Below are positions 16,549-25,025 of a DNA stretch of 56,701 bases, piece by piece (the stretch's first letter is position 1; each line of letters begins with the position of its first letter). The notes below the pieces were generated by a model that made no database searches, had not been told where the DNA came from, and saw only the letters and a program-made list of their open reading frames with translations. The DNA comes from Scatosoma sp045537295 (GTDB lineage Bacteria > Bacillota > Clostridia > Christensenellales > Borkfalkiaceae): positions 1-56,701 of the forward strand of contig JAZSPG010000050.1 of NCBI GenBank assembly GCA_045537295.1, read 5' to 3'. Made by a program: the position numbers and the translations under genes.

Positions 16549-17613
16549 GTGCAAAAAACGGTATCGAAGATTTATCTAAATCATATACGAGAAAACGCGA
16601 AAACCTTTTCTTATCTTACGGGGAAACCCGTTTGCGCGGTGGTAAAAGCGGACGCGTACGGTCACGGCGCGGAGGAGGTTGCGCTTGCGCTCACAGGCGA
16701 AGTCGGCTTGTTTGCCGTTTCACTTATCGACGAAGCGGTGCAAATTCGGCTCGCCGTTTGCGGAAAGGATATTTTGGTGCTTACCCCGCCTTTGAGTGAG
16801 CGCGAAATTTACACGGGCGCGATAAACGGGTTCGTTCTCACCGTCGCGGATTTGGCTACGGCGCATAAAATCACGGCGTTTACGCAAAAAACGGGACTGC
16901 CCGTGCGCGTGCATTTGAAGTCGAATACGGGTATGAATAGATACGGAATGAACCTGCAAACGCTGGGCAGGGCTTGTAAAAAGCTTGCCGAAAACCCGCT
17001 CGTGTGCGTCGAGGGCGTGTATTCGCATTTACGCGCAACTTGCAAAGCGACGGCGGAAAAGCAACGCTTGGAGTTCTTGCGCGCGGAACGCGTTTGTAAA
17101 AGGTATTTTCCGTGGATTAAAAGCCATTTGAGCGCGACTTACGGCGCGTTACTTGGGCAAAAATTCGTCTTTGACTTTACGCGGATAGGGATAGGCTTGT
17201 ACGGCTATTTACCCGACGGCGCGCGCGATACGCTGTATACGCCTGTACTTAAAAAAGGAATGGAAGTGTTCGCAAGGGTTGCGGGCAACCGTGTGTTCTT
17301 AGGAGGTGGCGCGGGCTACGGCGACGAGGAGTTTTTGCGTTATGGCGAACGGCTGAGCGTTTTGCGCGTGGGCTATGCGGACGGATTTTTACGGGCGCGT
17401 GACAACGGGCTTGTCGGCGCAAAGGACAACGCGAACAATTTGTGTATGGACGCTTGTTTGCGGTTCGGTGCGTATAAAAAAGGCGAACTTATCCCGATAA
17501 TGACGGACGCGGAGCAAACGGCGAGGCAAACGGGAACGATTTGTTACGAGGTGCTTTGTTCGGCAACGAGGCGTTCCAAGCGGGTGTATATATACGGGAA
17601 TGAAAAAGGATAA
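16549..17613 (+). CDS. alr: Alanine racemase
   Basis: This PLP enzyme interconverts L- and D-alanine for peptidoglycan. The PLP lysine lies in AVVKADAYGHG (about residues 30-40). The RIGIGLYGYLP motif follows in the barrel, and the second catalytic base Tyr is in GGGAGYGDE (about 248-256), then VGYADGF. The C-terminal CMDACL keeps the Met-Asp of the usual CMDQ motif, although flanking residues differ. The 354-aa length is slightly short. The GTG at 16549 has no visible Shine-Dalgarno, so the start is the least certain part. Confidence 0.9.
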   Translation: MQKTVSKIYLNHIRENAKTFSYLTGKPVCAVVKADAYGHGAEEVALALTGEVGLFAVSLIDEAVQIRLAVCGKDILVLTPPLSEREIYTGAINGFVLTVADLATAHKITAFTQKTGLPVRVHLKSNTGMNRYGMNLQTLGRACKKLAENPLVCVEGVYSHLRATCKATAEKQRLEFLRAERVCKRYFPWIKSHLSATYGALLGQKFVFDFTRIGIGLYGYLPDGARDTLYTPVLKKGMEVFARVAGNRVFLGGGAGYGDEEFLRYGERLSVLRVGYADGFLRARDNGLVGAKDNANNLCMDACLRFGAYKKGELIPIMTDAEQTARQTGTICYEVLCSATRRSKRVYIYGNEKG

Positions 17614-17662
17614 AGCTTAATAAAAAACGAGCGAGAAAATTTTGAGGAGTATTGAGTGTTTT

Positions 17663-18412
17663 ATGTCTACTTTTAAGAAGAAAATGAGAAAAACGGGCAG
17701 ACAAATTTGGGAGCTTTTCAAAGGCTCTATCCCCGCGCTGTTGATGTATTGTTGCGCGGGTTCGGTGATAATGATGCTTACGATGAAAGACGAGGGCTTT
17801 AAGCTGGATAATTCCAAGCTGATTTGGACAATAGTATGTATCGCTGTGGCGATAGGCTATAACGCCTTGGTTTCTTACGCGCAGGGCGGACAAGGCTATG
17901 AAATGCTCGTTTCGGGCAATATGAAACGGCATTCGGCGGACGCGTACGGCGAAGCGTATAAAATTTCCTCGCATAAAGAGGCGAAAGAATACCGAATTTG
18001 GAAAGGCTTTGCAATCGGCGGATTTACCGCTTTGTTTACCGTTATTTGCGGTATCATTTTCGGTGCGAACGGTAACGCGGTGAATAGCTTATATACGGGC
18101 GAACAGCAAGGTTTAAGCACGGGGCTGGGGATTTTACTAATCGTTTGCATTTTGCTTTCGGGCTGGTCGTTGTTGCCCGTGTTCTTTATGAACGCGAACG
18201 GGATAGCCGTTAGCTATTATTTGTCCATTCTTTTCGGACTTATTCCCGTGGCGGTAACGGGCGCTATGTATATCGTCGGCGCGTACGGGAAACGCAACAA
18301 AACCATTCGCGCGCAGGAGCTTGCAGACAGACAAGCGCAGGCGCAGGCGGAAAAACCCAAGAAGATAAATTACGGCGGTCTGCCCGGTACGAAACCGAGA
18401 AAACGCAGATAA
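17663..18412 (+). CDS. Polytopic membrane protein of unknown function
   Basis: I do not recognise a family. From ATG 17663 the protein is 249 aa, starts with a basic segment (MSTFKKKMRKTGRQ) and has about five hydrophobic stretches (near residues 22-41, 50-68, 118-140, 155-178 and 186-206). It ends in a positively charged tail with a Gln/Ala-rich stretch. GAGGAG lies 13 bases upstream of the ATG, somewhat far. It sits between alr and rsmD without a clear functional link. Confidence 0.65.
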   Translation: MSTFKKKMRKTGRQIWELFKGSIPALLMYCCAGSVIMMLTMKDEGFKLDNSKLIWTIVCIAVAIGYNALVSYAQGGQGYEMLVSGNMKRHSADAYGEAYKISSHKEAKEYRIWKGFAIGGFTALFTVICGIIFGANGNAVNSLYTGEQQGLSTGLGILLIVCILLSGWSLLPVFFMNANGIAVSYYLSILFGLIPVAVTGAMYIVGAYGKRNKTIRAQELADRQAQAQAEKPKKINYGGLPGTKPRKRR

Positions 18413-18425
18413 GCGGAGCGAAAAA

Positions 18426-18977
18426 ATGAGGATTATCGGCGGAAAATACAGGAGCAGACTATTAAAAGGTTTCGAGGGCGAGGCGGTGCGTCCGACCTCG
18501 GACAGAGCGAGAGAGGCGCTGTTTAATATCCTGTCCTTAAAAGTCATAGGCGCGCGGGTGTTGGACTTGTTTGCAGGTAGCGGGGCGGTAGGCATTGAAA
18601 GCTTGTCGCGCGGAGCGAAAGAGGTCGTGTTTAACGATAACGCAAAACAAAGTATCGCGCTTATTAAAAGCAATTTATCTGCGCTTAAAATAGGGGTTTC
18701 AGACGAGGTGCGCGTTTTTAATTACGATTACGCGACTTGCTTGGACGCGGTGCAAGGACAATTTGATATTATATTTATCGACCCGCCCTATGCGCTGGAT
18801 TACGGCGAAAAGGCGCTTGAAAAAATAGCGAAAAAGGGCTTGTTGAGCGAGAACGGCGTCGCCGTGTACGAGCGCGACATCGCGTTTGAGGGTGAAATCA
18901 AAGGCTTGGAAAAATACGACGAAAGACGGTACGGAAAGGCGTTTTTTAGCTTTTTCCGTGTAAAAAAAGAGGACTGA
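18426..18977 (+). CDS. rsmD: 16S rRNA (guanine(966)-N2)-methyltransferase
   Basis: RsmD methylates G966 of 16S rRNA. The 183-aa protein has the N-terminal RIIGGKYRSRLL, RPTSDRAREALFNIL, the SAM-binding VLDLFAGSGAVGIE (about residues 41-54) and the catalytic IFIDPPYALDY (about 118-128, a DPPY motif). It is followed two bases later by coaD, a conserved pairing across Firmicutes. Confidence 0.95.
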   Translation: MRIIGGKYRSRLLKGFEGEAVRPTSDRAREALFNILSLKVIGARVLDLFAGSGAVGIESLSRGAKEVVFNDNAKQSIALIKSNLSALKIGVSDEVRVFNYDYATCLDAVQGQFDIIFIDPPYALDYGEKALEKIAKKGLLSENGVAVYERDIAFEGEIKGLEKYDERRYGKAFFSFFRVKKED

Positions 18978-18979
18978 GT

Positions 18980-19471
18980 ATGCAAAATAGTCAAAAGAAA
19001 AAATGCGTGTTTGCGGGGACTTTCGACCCGTTGACGCTCGGACACGAAAAGCTGGTACAGGATTGCTTGGAACTTTTCGACGAGGTGGTGGTGGCGCTAC
19101 TTATAAACCCCGCGAAAGAACCTTATTTTACGGTGGCGGAACGCGAGGAAATGCTGAGGATAGCGTTCGGGGCGCAATCGCGCGTGAAGATAGTTTCGTT
19201 TACGGGTACGGTTTGTGCGCTTTTGCAAAAGGAAAACACGAAAATTTACGTGCGGGGTATTCGGAACGGCGTGGATTTAGATTACGAGAATGCGAATTTT
19301 TACGCGAGTAAGAAGTTGGACAAGGATTTAATCGCAGTCTATCTGCCCTGCCCGCAGGAACTGTTGCATATCAGTTCGTCGATGGTGAGAAACAGTTTGA
19401 AATTTCATACGCCGATAGACGAATATCTCTCGCCGAACATCAAAGCGTATATACAAGGCTTGGGAAAATAA
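18980..19471 (+). CDS. coaD: Phosphopantetheine adenylyltransferase
   Basis: CoaD transfers AMP to 4'-phosphopantetheine in coenzyme A synthesis. The nucleotidyltransferase motif GTFDPLTLGHEKL (residues about 13-25) and the second signature ISSSMVRNSL (about 131-140) are both present, with RGIRNGVDLDYE between them. At 163 aa it is complete, and it is probably co-transcribed with rsmD. Confidence 0.96.
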   Translation: MQNSQKKKCVFAGTFDPLTLGHEKLVQDCLELFDEVVVALLINPAKEPYFTVAEREEMLRIAFGAQSRVKIVSFTGTVCALLQKENTKIYVRGIRNGVDLDYENANFYASKKLDKDLIAVYLPCPQELLHISSSMVRNSLKFHTPIDEYLSPNIKAYIQGLGK

Positions 19472-19496
19472 CGAAGAAAAAAAGGAGCATTACGGT

Positions 19497-20513
19497 ATGT
19501 TAGAAAAACAATATTTTATTCCCGAACCCGAGGAATTTATTGCAGAATCGCCGATGACGGCGCAGTTAAAACAAATCAAGAAAACGCGCGACGAGGAAAT
19601 CCGCGCGGTAATTTCGGGAAAAAGCGATAAAATGCTGGTCGTGGTAGGACCTTGTTCAGCGCACGAACCCGCGCCTACCTTAGAATATATATCGCGTTTG
19701 GGCAAGCTCAACGACAAGGTGAAGGACAAGCTGGTTATCGTGCCGAGAATTTACACGAATAAGCCGAGAACGAAAGGCGTAGGCTATAAGGGGATGTTTT
19801 TACAGCCCGACCCCGAGGGCGCGGCGGATATCGCGCGGGGGATTAGAAGTATCCGCGCCTTGCATCTTGCCGCAATGAACGAATCGGGCTTGACGTCGGC
19901 GGACGAAATGCTGTACCCCGAAAATACGGCGTACGTGGAAGATTTGCTTTCTTACCACGCCGTCGGCGCGCGGAGTGTAGAGGACCAACTGCATAGACAG
20001 GTCGCGAGCGGTATCGACGCGCCCGTAGGCTTGAAAAATCCAATGAGCGGGAATATTATCGCGCTCGTCAATTCCATTTTCGCAGCGCAAAGCCCGCAAA
20101 TTTTCAAGTACCGTAATTATCAGGTAAGTTCGGACGGTAACCCTTACGCGCACGCAATTTTGCGTGGCGGGGTAGACGGGGCGGGGCGCGACGTTCCGAA
20201 TTTCCATTATGAAACGGTAATGCAACTTGCTCAGATGTATACGGGTTTGGAAAATCCCGCGATTATTATCGATTGCAACCATTCCAACTCGGCGAAACAG
20301 TACAAGCAACAAATTCGTATTGCCGAGGAGGTAATGCAAAACCGCCGTTTTGACGCCGATTTCAAGAAAATCGTCAAGGGTTTTATGATAGAAAGCTTTT
20401 TGGTAGAAGGCGCGCAAAAGCACGACGAGGTGTTTGGTAAATCGATTACCGACCCCTGTCTTGGCTGGGAAGATACCGAAAGACTATTGTGTAATTTGGC
20501 GGACGAGGTGTAA
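19497..20513 (+). CDS. aroF: 3-deoxy-7-phosphoheptulonate (DAHP) synthase, class I AroG/F/H type
   Basis: This enzyme condenses phosphoenolpyruvate and erythrose 4-phosphate, the first step of aromatic amino-acid synthesis. The 338-aa length matches the E. coli AroF/G/H group. Characteristic segments are VVGPCSAHEP, PRIYTNKPRTKGVGYKG, GARSVEDQLHR, PVGLKNP, LRGG and DCNHSNSAKQY. No separate regulatory domain is fused. It starts after AAAGGAG and precedes prephenate dehydratase by 18 bases, suggesting joint expression for phenylalanine synthesis. No attenuator or T-box is visible upstream. Confidence 0.93.
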   Translation: MLEKQYFIPEPEEFIAESPMTAQLKQIKKTRDEEIRAVISGKSDKMLVVVGPCSAHEPAPTLEYISRLGKLNDKVKDKLVIVPRIYTNKPRTKGVGYKGMFLQPDPEGAADIARGIRSIRALHLAAMNESGLTSADEMLYPENTAYVEDLLSYHAVGARSVEDQLHRQVASGIDAPVGLKNPMSGNIIALVNSIFAAQSPQIFKYRNYQVSSDGNPYAHAILRGGVDGAGRDVPNFHYETVMQLAQMYTGLENPAIIIDCNHSNSAKQYKQQIRIAEEVMQNRRFDADFKKIVKGFMIESFLVEGAQKHDEVFGKSITDPCLGWEDTERLLCNLADEV

Positions 20514-20531
20514 AAAGCGGAGGATGAAATT

Positions 20532-21386
20532 ATGAAGATAGCATTTTTAGGCCCTGAGGGCAGTTATTCGCATTTGGCGGGAAAGACCTTTTTGAAAACG
20601 GAATCGACGGGCGAAGCCCGCGTAAACGACTGGGACGAGTGTATTCCGTTCCGTAATTTCCCCGAAGTGTTTTCCGCGGTGGAAAACGGCAGGGTGGATT
20701 CGGCGGTCGTGCCGATTGAAAACAGCTTGCAAGGCGGGGTTTTGCAAAATTTGGATTTATTGCAAACCTCGAAAAATATCTACGCGGTAAAGGAATTGAT
20801 TATCCGTATCGACCATAGATTAGTATATAAAGAGGGAGTTAAACTCTCTCAAATCGGTCGGGTGTATTCGCACCGCCAAGCGCTTGACCAGTGCGCTGAA
20901 TTTTTAAGTAAACAAATGCCGTTCGCGTCTTTGCGCGACGCGGAATCGACGACGTTCGGTTTGGCACGCGCTATGGAAGACGAAACGGGTAAAAGCTCGG
21001 CTATCGTCGGCGCGCACACCGAAAATTTGCGTCGCGGGTTTGTGATGAGTGAGGAAAGTATCGCGGACGAGAAGAATAATTATACGCACTTTTTACTTAT
21101 AAAAAAGGGCGAAAGCGCGTTGCCGAAAACGAGCGAAAAGATTTTCTTTTCGGCGGTATGTCCGCATAAACCGGGTAGCTTGCTGGCGCTACTTCAAATT
21201 ATCGCAAGCCACGGTATAAATATGACGAAAATCGAAAGCCGTCCCGTAAAAAACAAAGTGGGCGAATACCGCTTTTTTATCGAGGCGGATTGCGATATTG
21301 CTTCAACGGCAACCAAGGAGCTGTTAAAAGCCGTCGAGGTACATACGCTCGAATGTAAATTGTTGGGGGCGTATAGTAGAAGTTAA
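20532..21386 (+). CDS. pheA: Prephenate dehydratase with ACT domain
   Basis: The enzyme converts prephenate to phenylpyruvate. The N-terminal FLGPEGSYSH and PIENSLQGGV match the family, and the C-terminal ACT domain (about 205-280) keeps an ESRP motif for phenylalanine sensing. The normally conserved catalytic T-R-F motif reads T185-H186-F187 here (NNYTHFLLI), and the usual SHPQAL reads SHRQAL. Both are unusual substitutions. At 284 aa it is full length and directly downstream of DAHP synthase. Confidence 0.92.
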   Translation: MKIAFLGPEGSYSHLAGKTFLKTESTGEARVNDWDECIPFRNFPEVFSAVENGRVDSAVVPIENSLQGGVLQNLDLLQTSKNIYAVKELIIRIDHRLVYKEGVKLSQIGRVYSHRQALDQCAEFLSKQMPFASLRDAESTTFGLARAMEDETGKSSAIVGAHTENLRRGFVMSEESIADEKNNYTHFLLIKKGESALPKTSEKIFFSAVCPHKPGSLLALLQIIASHGINMTKIESRPVKNKVGEYRFFIEADCDIASTATKELLKAVEVHTLECKLLGAYSRS

Positions 21387-21409
21387 AGTAGATATATTAG
21401 GGGGGAGAA

Positions 21410-22189
21410 TTGAAAAAGAAACTTGGTTTTGCGCTGGGCGCGGGCGGTAGCCGTGGCGTAGCGCATATAGGCTTTTTGAAAGCGATGGAGGAGGCAGGGA
21501 TTCGTCCAGATTATATTACGGGCTGTTCCATGGGCTCGGTAATCGGCGCGGGGTATTCCGCGGGTATGACGATAGAAGAAATGGAAAAAGCGGTGTTCAA
21601 GCTTCGGCTTTTAGACCTCGTTGCATTGACGGGCAAACGCGGTGGGCTGTTTGAAACGCGGAAAATTCGCAAGCTGTTAGAAAGGTATATGGGCAACCCC
21701 GATTTTTCCGATTTGAAAATCCCGTTCCGCTGTATCGCGGTAGATATGCTTACGCAAGAAGTGGTGGAATTTTCCAAGGGAAAAGTGTTAGACGCCGTGG
21801 TTTGTTCGTCGAGTATTCCCGCGATTTTCAAACCGACGGAATGCGACGGAATGCGCCTTGTGGACGGCGGGGTGTTAGAGCGCGTGCCTTATCGCCAAGT
21901 AAAGAAGATGGGCGCGGATATCGTCGTGGCGGTGGACGTTTTGGGACGAAGGATTTGTAGCGAAAAAATGCCGTCTACCTTAGGTGTTTTGTTGGAAGTG
22001 ATAGATATTATGGACAACGAGCGCACCAAACGCCAACGGGAAAAGGATAAGGACAAATACGATTTATGGATAGAGCCTAAGCTGGAATGTATGAGTCCGT
22101 ATTCCTTTAAGCAGTTTGAATTTGCGCGGGATAAGGGATACGAAATCGGTAAAATATACGCCGATAAGATAAAGAAATTATACGAGTAA
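21410..22189 (+). CDS. Patatin-like phospholipase family protein
   Basis: This is a serine-aspartate dyad hydrolase. The oxyanion loop is GAGGSRGVAHIG (about residues 10-21), the nucleophile Ser lies in GCSMGS (about 38-43) and the Asp in VDGGVLERVPY (about 148-158). The length of 259 aa fits the bacterial YlbK/RssA-like group. It starts at TTG 21410 behind an AGGGGGGAG site. No signal peptide is seen, so it acts in the cytosol or at the inner membrane face. The substrate is unknown. Confidence 0.88.
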   Translation: MKKKLGFALGAGGSRGVAHIGFLKAMEEAGIRPDYITGCSMGSVIGAGYSAGMTIEEMEKAVFKLRLLDLVALTGKRGGLFETRKIRKLLERYMGNPDFSDLKIPFRCIAVDMLTQEVVEFSKGKVLDAVVCSSSIPAIFKPTECDGMRLVDGGVLERVPYRQVKKMGADIVVAVDVLGRRICSEKMPSTLGVLLEVIDIMDNERTKRQREKDKDKYDLWIEPKLECMSPYSFKQFEFARDKGYEIGKIYADKIKKLYE

Positions 22190-22194
22190 AAGTT

Positions 22195-23502
22195 ATGGAT
22201 TTATTTGATTTTAACAACAACGAAGAAACGGCGAAACCGCTTGCCGAGCGTATGCGTGCAAACTCGCTGGACGAGTTTATCGGGCAAAAACATATCGTCG
22301 CCCAAGGCTCGCTGTTGCGCCGAGCGATTGCGACGGATAGATTGGGTAGTTGTATTTTTTGGGGCCCGCCCGGCTGTGGCAAAACCACGCTTGCGAATAT
22401 TATCGCGCTTAGAACGAACGGTGAATTTATCAAATTAAACGCCGTAAACGCGGGGGTTGCCGACGTAAAAAAAGCGGTGGAAACGGCGCGCGAAAATTTG
22501 AAGTTATACAATAAGCGTACCTATTTGCTTTTAGACGAGTGCCACCGTTTCAGCAAAACGCAAAGCGATTCCCTGCTTCCCGCAATCGAACAGGGTACGG
22601 TTATTTTTATCGGTTCGACGACGGAAAACCCGTACGCATCAATGACCCCCGCAATCGTGTCGCGCTGTCGCGTGTTCGAGTTTAAGCATTTAACCAAGGA
22701 AGATATCGTCGGAGCGTTAAAGGGCGCGCTCAAAAGCCGTCATAAAGGCTTGGGTAAACACGATATTCTCGCGGATGAGGAGGCGATTGAACATATCGCT
22801 TTGATGGCGGGCGGGGATTTGCGCACCGCTTATAACGCCTTAGAACTTGCGTTTTTGACGAGCGAACCCAACGCCGAAGGACAGGTGCATATCACGCTCG
22901 CGGACGCGGAACAGTCCATTCAGCGAAAGGCGCTTTCTTATAACGAGGATTCGTATTACGACTTTTTGTCCGCGTTTTGTAAATCGCTTCGCGGTAGTGA
23001 CGCCAACGCCGCGCTGTATTACGCAATGCGGTTAATCGAGGGCGGTTGCGACCCTATGCTCGTTGCCAGACGGCTCGTCGTACATTCGGCGGAGGACGTG
23101 GGTATGGCTGACCCCAGAGCGTTACAAATCGCGACTTCGGCTATGTACGCCTTGGAAAAAATAGGCTATCCCGAGGCGAGAATACCCTTATCCGAGGCGA
23201 TTATTTACGTTTGCGAGGCGGAAAAGAGCAATTCGGTGGTAGAGGCTATGTATTCGGCGGTAGCGGACGCGAAAGAGGCACGGGACGATGCTATCCCGCC
23301 TTACTTAAAAGATACCTCGTACGGCGGGATAGAGGATAAGGCGCAAAGTAAATTGTATAAATACCCGCACAATTACGGTGGGTACGTCGAGCAACAGTAT
23401 TTGCCCGATTCTCTAAAAGACAGGGTGTATTACACGCCGAGCGATAGGGGCTATGAGAAAGAGGTTGCGGAGATTAGAAAACGCAAAGGCAAAAAAAGAT
23501 AA
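22195..23502 (+). CDS. rarA: Replication-associated recombination protein A (MgsA/RarA)
   Basis: This AAA+ ATPase resembles clamp-loader subunits and acts at stalled forks. Motifs are LAERMRANSLDEFIGQ, Walker A GPPGCGKTT (about residues 59-67), Walker B LLLDECHRF, sensor IGSTTENPY and arginine finger region VSRCRVFEF. The C-terminal RarA domain includes LAARRLV-like MLVARRLVVHSAEDVG and a final Tyr-rich tail (YKYPHNYGGYVEQQYLP). The length of 435 aa is normal. Confidence 0.95.
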   Translation: MDLFDFNNNEETAKPLAERMRANSLDEFIGQKHIVAQGSLLRRAIATDRLGSCIFWGPPGCGKTTLANIIALRTNGEFIKLNAVNAGVADVKKAVETARENLKLYNKRTYLLLDECHRFSKTQSDSLLPAIEQGTVIFIGSTTENPYASMTPAIVSRCRVFEFKHLTKEDIVGALKGALKSRHKGLGKHDILADEEAIEHIALMAGGDLRTAYNALELAFLTSEPNAEGQVHITLADAEQSIQRKALSYNEDSYYDFLSAFCKSLRGSDANAALYYAMRLIEGGCDPMLVARRLVVHSAEDVGMADPRALQIATSAMYALEKIGYPEARIPLSEAIIYVCEAEKSNSVVEAMYSAVADAKEARDDAIPPYLKDTSYGGIEDKAQSKLYKYPHNYGGYVEQQYLPDSLKDRVYYTPSDRGYEKEVAEIRKRKGKKR

Positions 23503-23514
23503 GAGGATAAAACA

Positions 23515-23979
23515 ATGAAATGCTTATATTGTGATTGCACGGACAGTAAGGTTATCGATTCGCGTTCTGCGGAAGACGGCAGAACGATACGGCGCCGTAG
23601 AGAATGTACGGGTTGCGGTAGGCGGTTTACCACCTATGAAACGATTGAAATTACACCGATTTTGGTGGTGAAAAATAACGGAACGAGGCAATCGTTCAAC
23701 GCCGAAAAGGTGCGTAACGGTATTATCAAATCTTGCGAAAAACGTCCCGTACCGATGTCCGTGATTGACGATATGGTGGCGGATATATCCAAACAGGTGT
23801 ATAACAGTATGGAAACGGAAATTACGACGAAAGCCATCGGTGAAATGGTAATGGAACGCTTGAAAAAGGTGGACGAGGTCGCGTACGTGCGTTACGCCTC
23901 GGTGTACCGTTCGTTTAAGGATTTGTCGTCGTTTATGTCCGAATTAAAGCAAATGATGAAAGCGGATAAAAAACAATGA
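23515..23979 (+). CDS. nrdR: Transcriptional repressor NrdR
   Basis: NrdR represses ribonucleotide reductase genes in response to dATP/ATP. It has an N-terminal zinc ribbon (Cys 3, 6, 31 and 34, with RRRRECTGCGRRFTTYE) followed by an ATP-cone domain (about 45-135). The 154-aa length is typical. No ribonucleotide reductase gene or clear NrdR box lies in the window. It overlaps ispG by four bases (ATGA). Confidence 0.96.
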   Translation: MKCLYCDCTDSKVIDSRSAEDGRTIRRRRECTGCGRRFTTYETIEITPILVVKNNGTRQSFNAEKVRNGIIKSCEKRPVPMSVIDDMVADISKQVYNSMETEITTKAIGEMVMERLKKVDEVAYVRYASVYRSFKDLSSFMSELKQMMKADKKQ

Positions 23980-25025
23980 AACAGACCAAACTCGTGCGCG
24001 TAGGCGGTATGGAAATCGGCGGTGGTACGCGCGTTAAAATTCAATCTATGACCACGACGAAAACGGCGGATATTGAAAAAACGGTGGCGCAAATTACCGC
24101 TTTGCAAAATGCGGGTTGCGATATCGTGAGGGTAGCGGTTGCGGACGAAGAGGACGCGCTTGCTATCAAAACCGTTAAGGATAAGATAAATTTGCCGTTG
24201 GTGGCGGATATACATTTTTCGCCTAAGCTTGCGGTTATGTCGATAGAAAACGGTGCGGACAAGGTGCGCATAAACCCTGGGAATATCGGCGGGGAAAAGC
24301 AAATAAAACTCGTTGCCGATTGTATCAAAGCGCATAAAATACCCGTGCGGGTGGGTTCGAATACGGGCAGTATCGAAAAGAGTTTTTTGCAAAAATACGG
24401 TAAAAGCGAACGCGCTTTGGTGGAAAGCGCGCTGTACAACGTGGGAATTTTAGAAAAATTCGGCGTGAACGATATCGTGATTTCGGTGAAAGCGTCCAGC
24501 GTACCGCTCACCCTTGCGTCCTATCGTTTGCTTTCGAAAATGACGGACTATCCCTTGCACTTGGGCGTGACGGAGGCGGGCGTGACCAGCGTCGGCGTCG
24601 TCAAAAGTGCGGTGGGGATAGGCAGTTTGCTGTTAGACGGTATCGGGGATACCATTCGCGTATCGCTTAGCGACGAACCCGTCAAGGAAATACATTCCGC
24701 AAAACTTATTTTACGCGTTTGCGGTTTGGACGAGGCGTTTGTCGAGGTCGTGGCTTGCCCCACCTGCGGAAGATGCGCTTGGGGGAGTATGGCGTTGGCG
24801 GAAAAGGTTACCGCGTTCGTGTCGCCCTATAAAAAACGCGCAAAAATCGCGGTGATGGGTTGCGTAGTGAACGGTCCTGGCGAGGCAAAGGACGCGGATT
24901 TGGGTATTGCGGGCGGTGACGGTTCGTGTTTGATTTTCAAAAAGGGCGAACCTTATAAAAAGGTACTGGCAAAGGACGCCGAGGAAGAATTTTTTAAGGA
25001 AATAAGGTTGTTGTTAGATGAGTAA
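23976..25025 (+). CDS. ispG: 4-hydroxy-3-methylbut-2-enyl-diphosphate synthase
   Basis: IspG is the 4Fe-4S enzyme of the penultimate MEP-pathway step to isoprenoids. The 349-aa bacterial form is seen with VGGMEIGGGTRVKIQSMTT, VADIHFSPKLA, VRINPGNIGG, and the cluster ligands in CPTCGRC and GCVVNGPGEA (Cys and Glu). It lies directly before the polC locus, the usual Firmicutes order, and overlaps that gene by eight bases. Confidence 0.96.
   Translation: MKQTKLVRVGGMEIGGGTRVKIQSMTTTKTADIEKTVAQITALQNAGCDIVRVAVADEEDALAIKTVKDKINLPLVADIHFSPKLAVMSIENGADKVRINPGNIGGEKQIKLVADCIKAHKIPVRVGSNTGSIEKSFLQKYGKSERALVESALYNVGILEKFGVNDIVISVKASSVPLTLASYRLLSKMTDYPLHLGVTEAGVTSVGVVKSAVGIGSLLLDGIGDTIRVSLSDEPVKEIHSAKLILRVCGLDEAFVEVVACPTCGRCAWGSMALAEKVTAFVSPYKKRAKIAVMGCVVNGPGEAKDADLGIAGGDGSCLIFKKGEPYKKVLAKDAEEEFFKEIRLLLDE

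Noticed and set aside
19472..19496. T-box or attenuator before the aromatic pathway genes
   Set aside because: The gap is 25 bases and holds only a ribosome-binding site.
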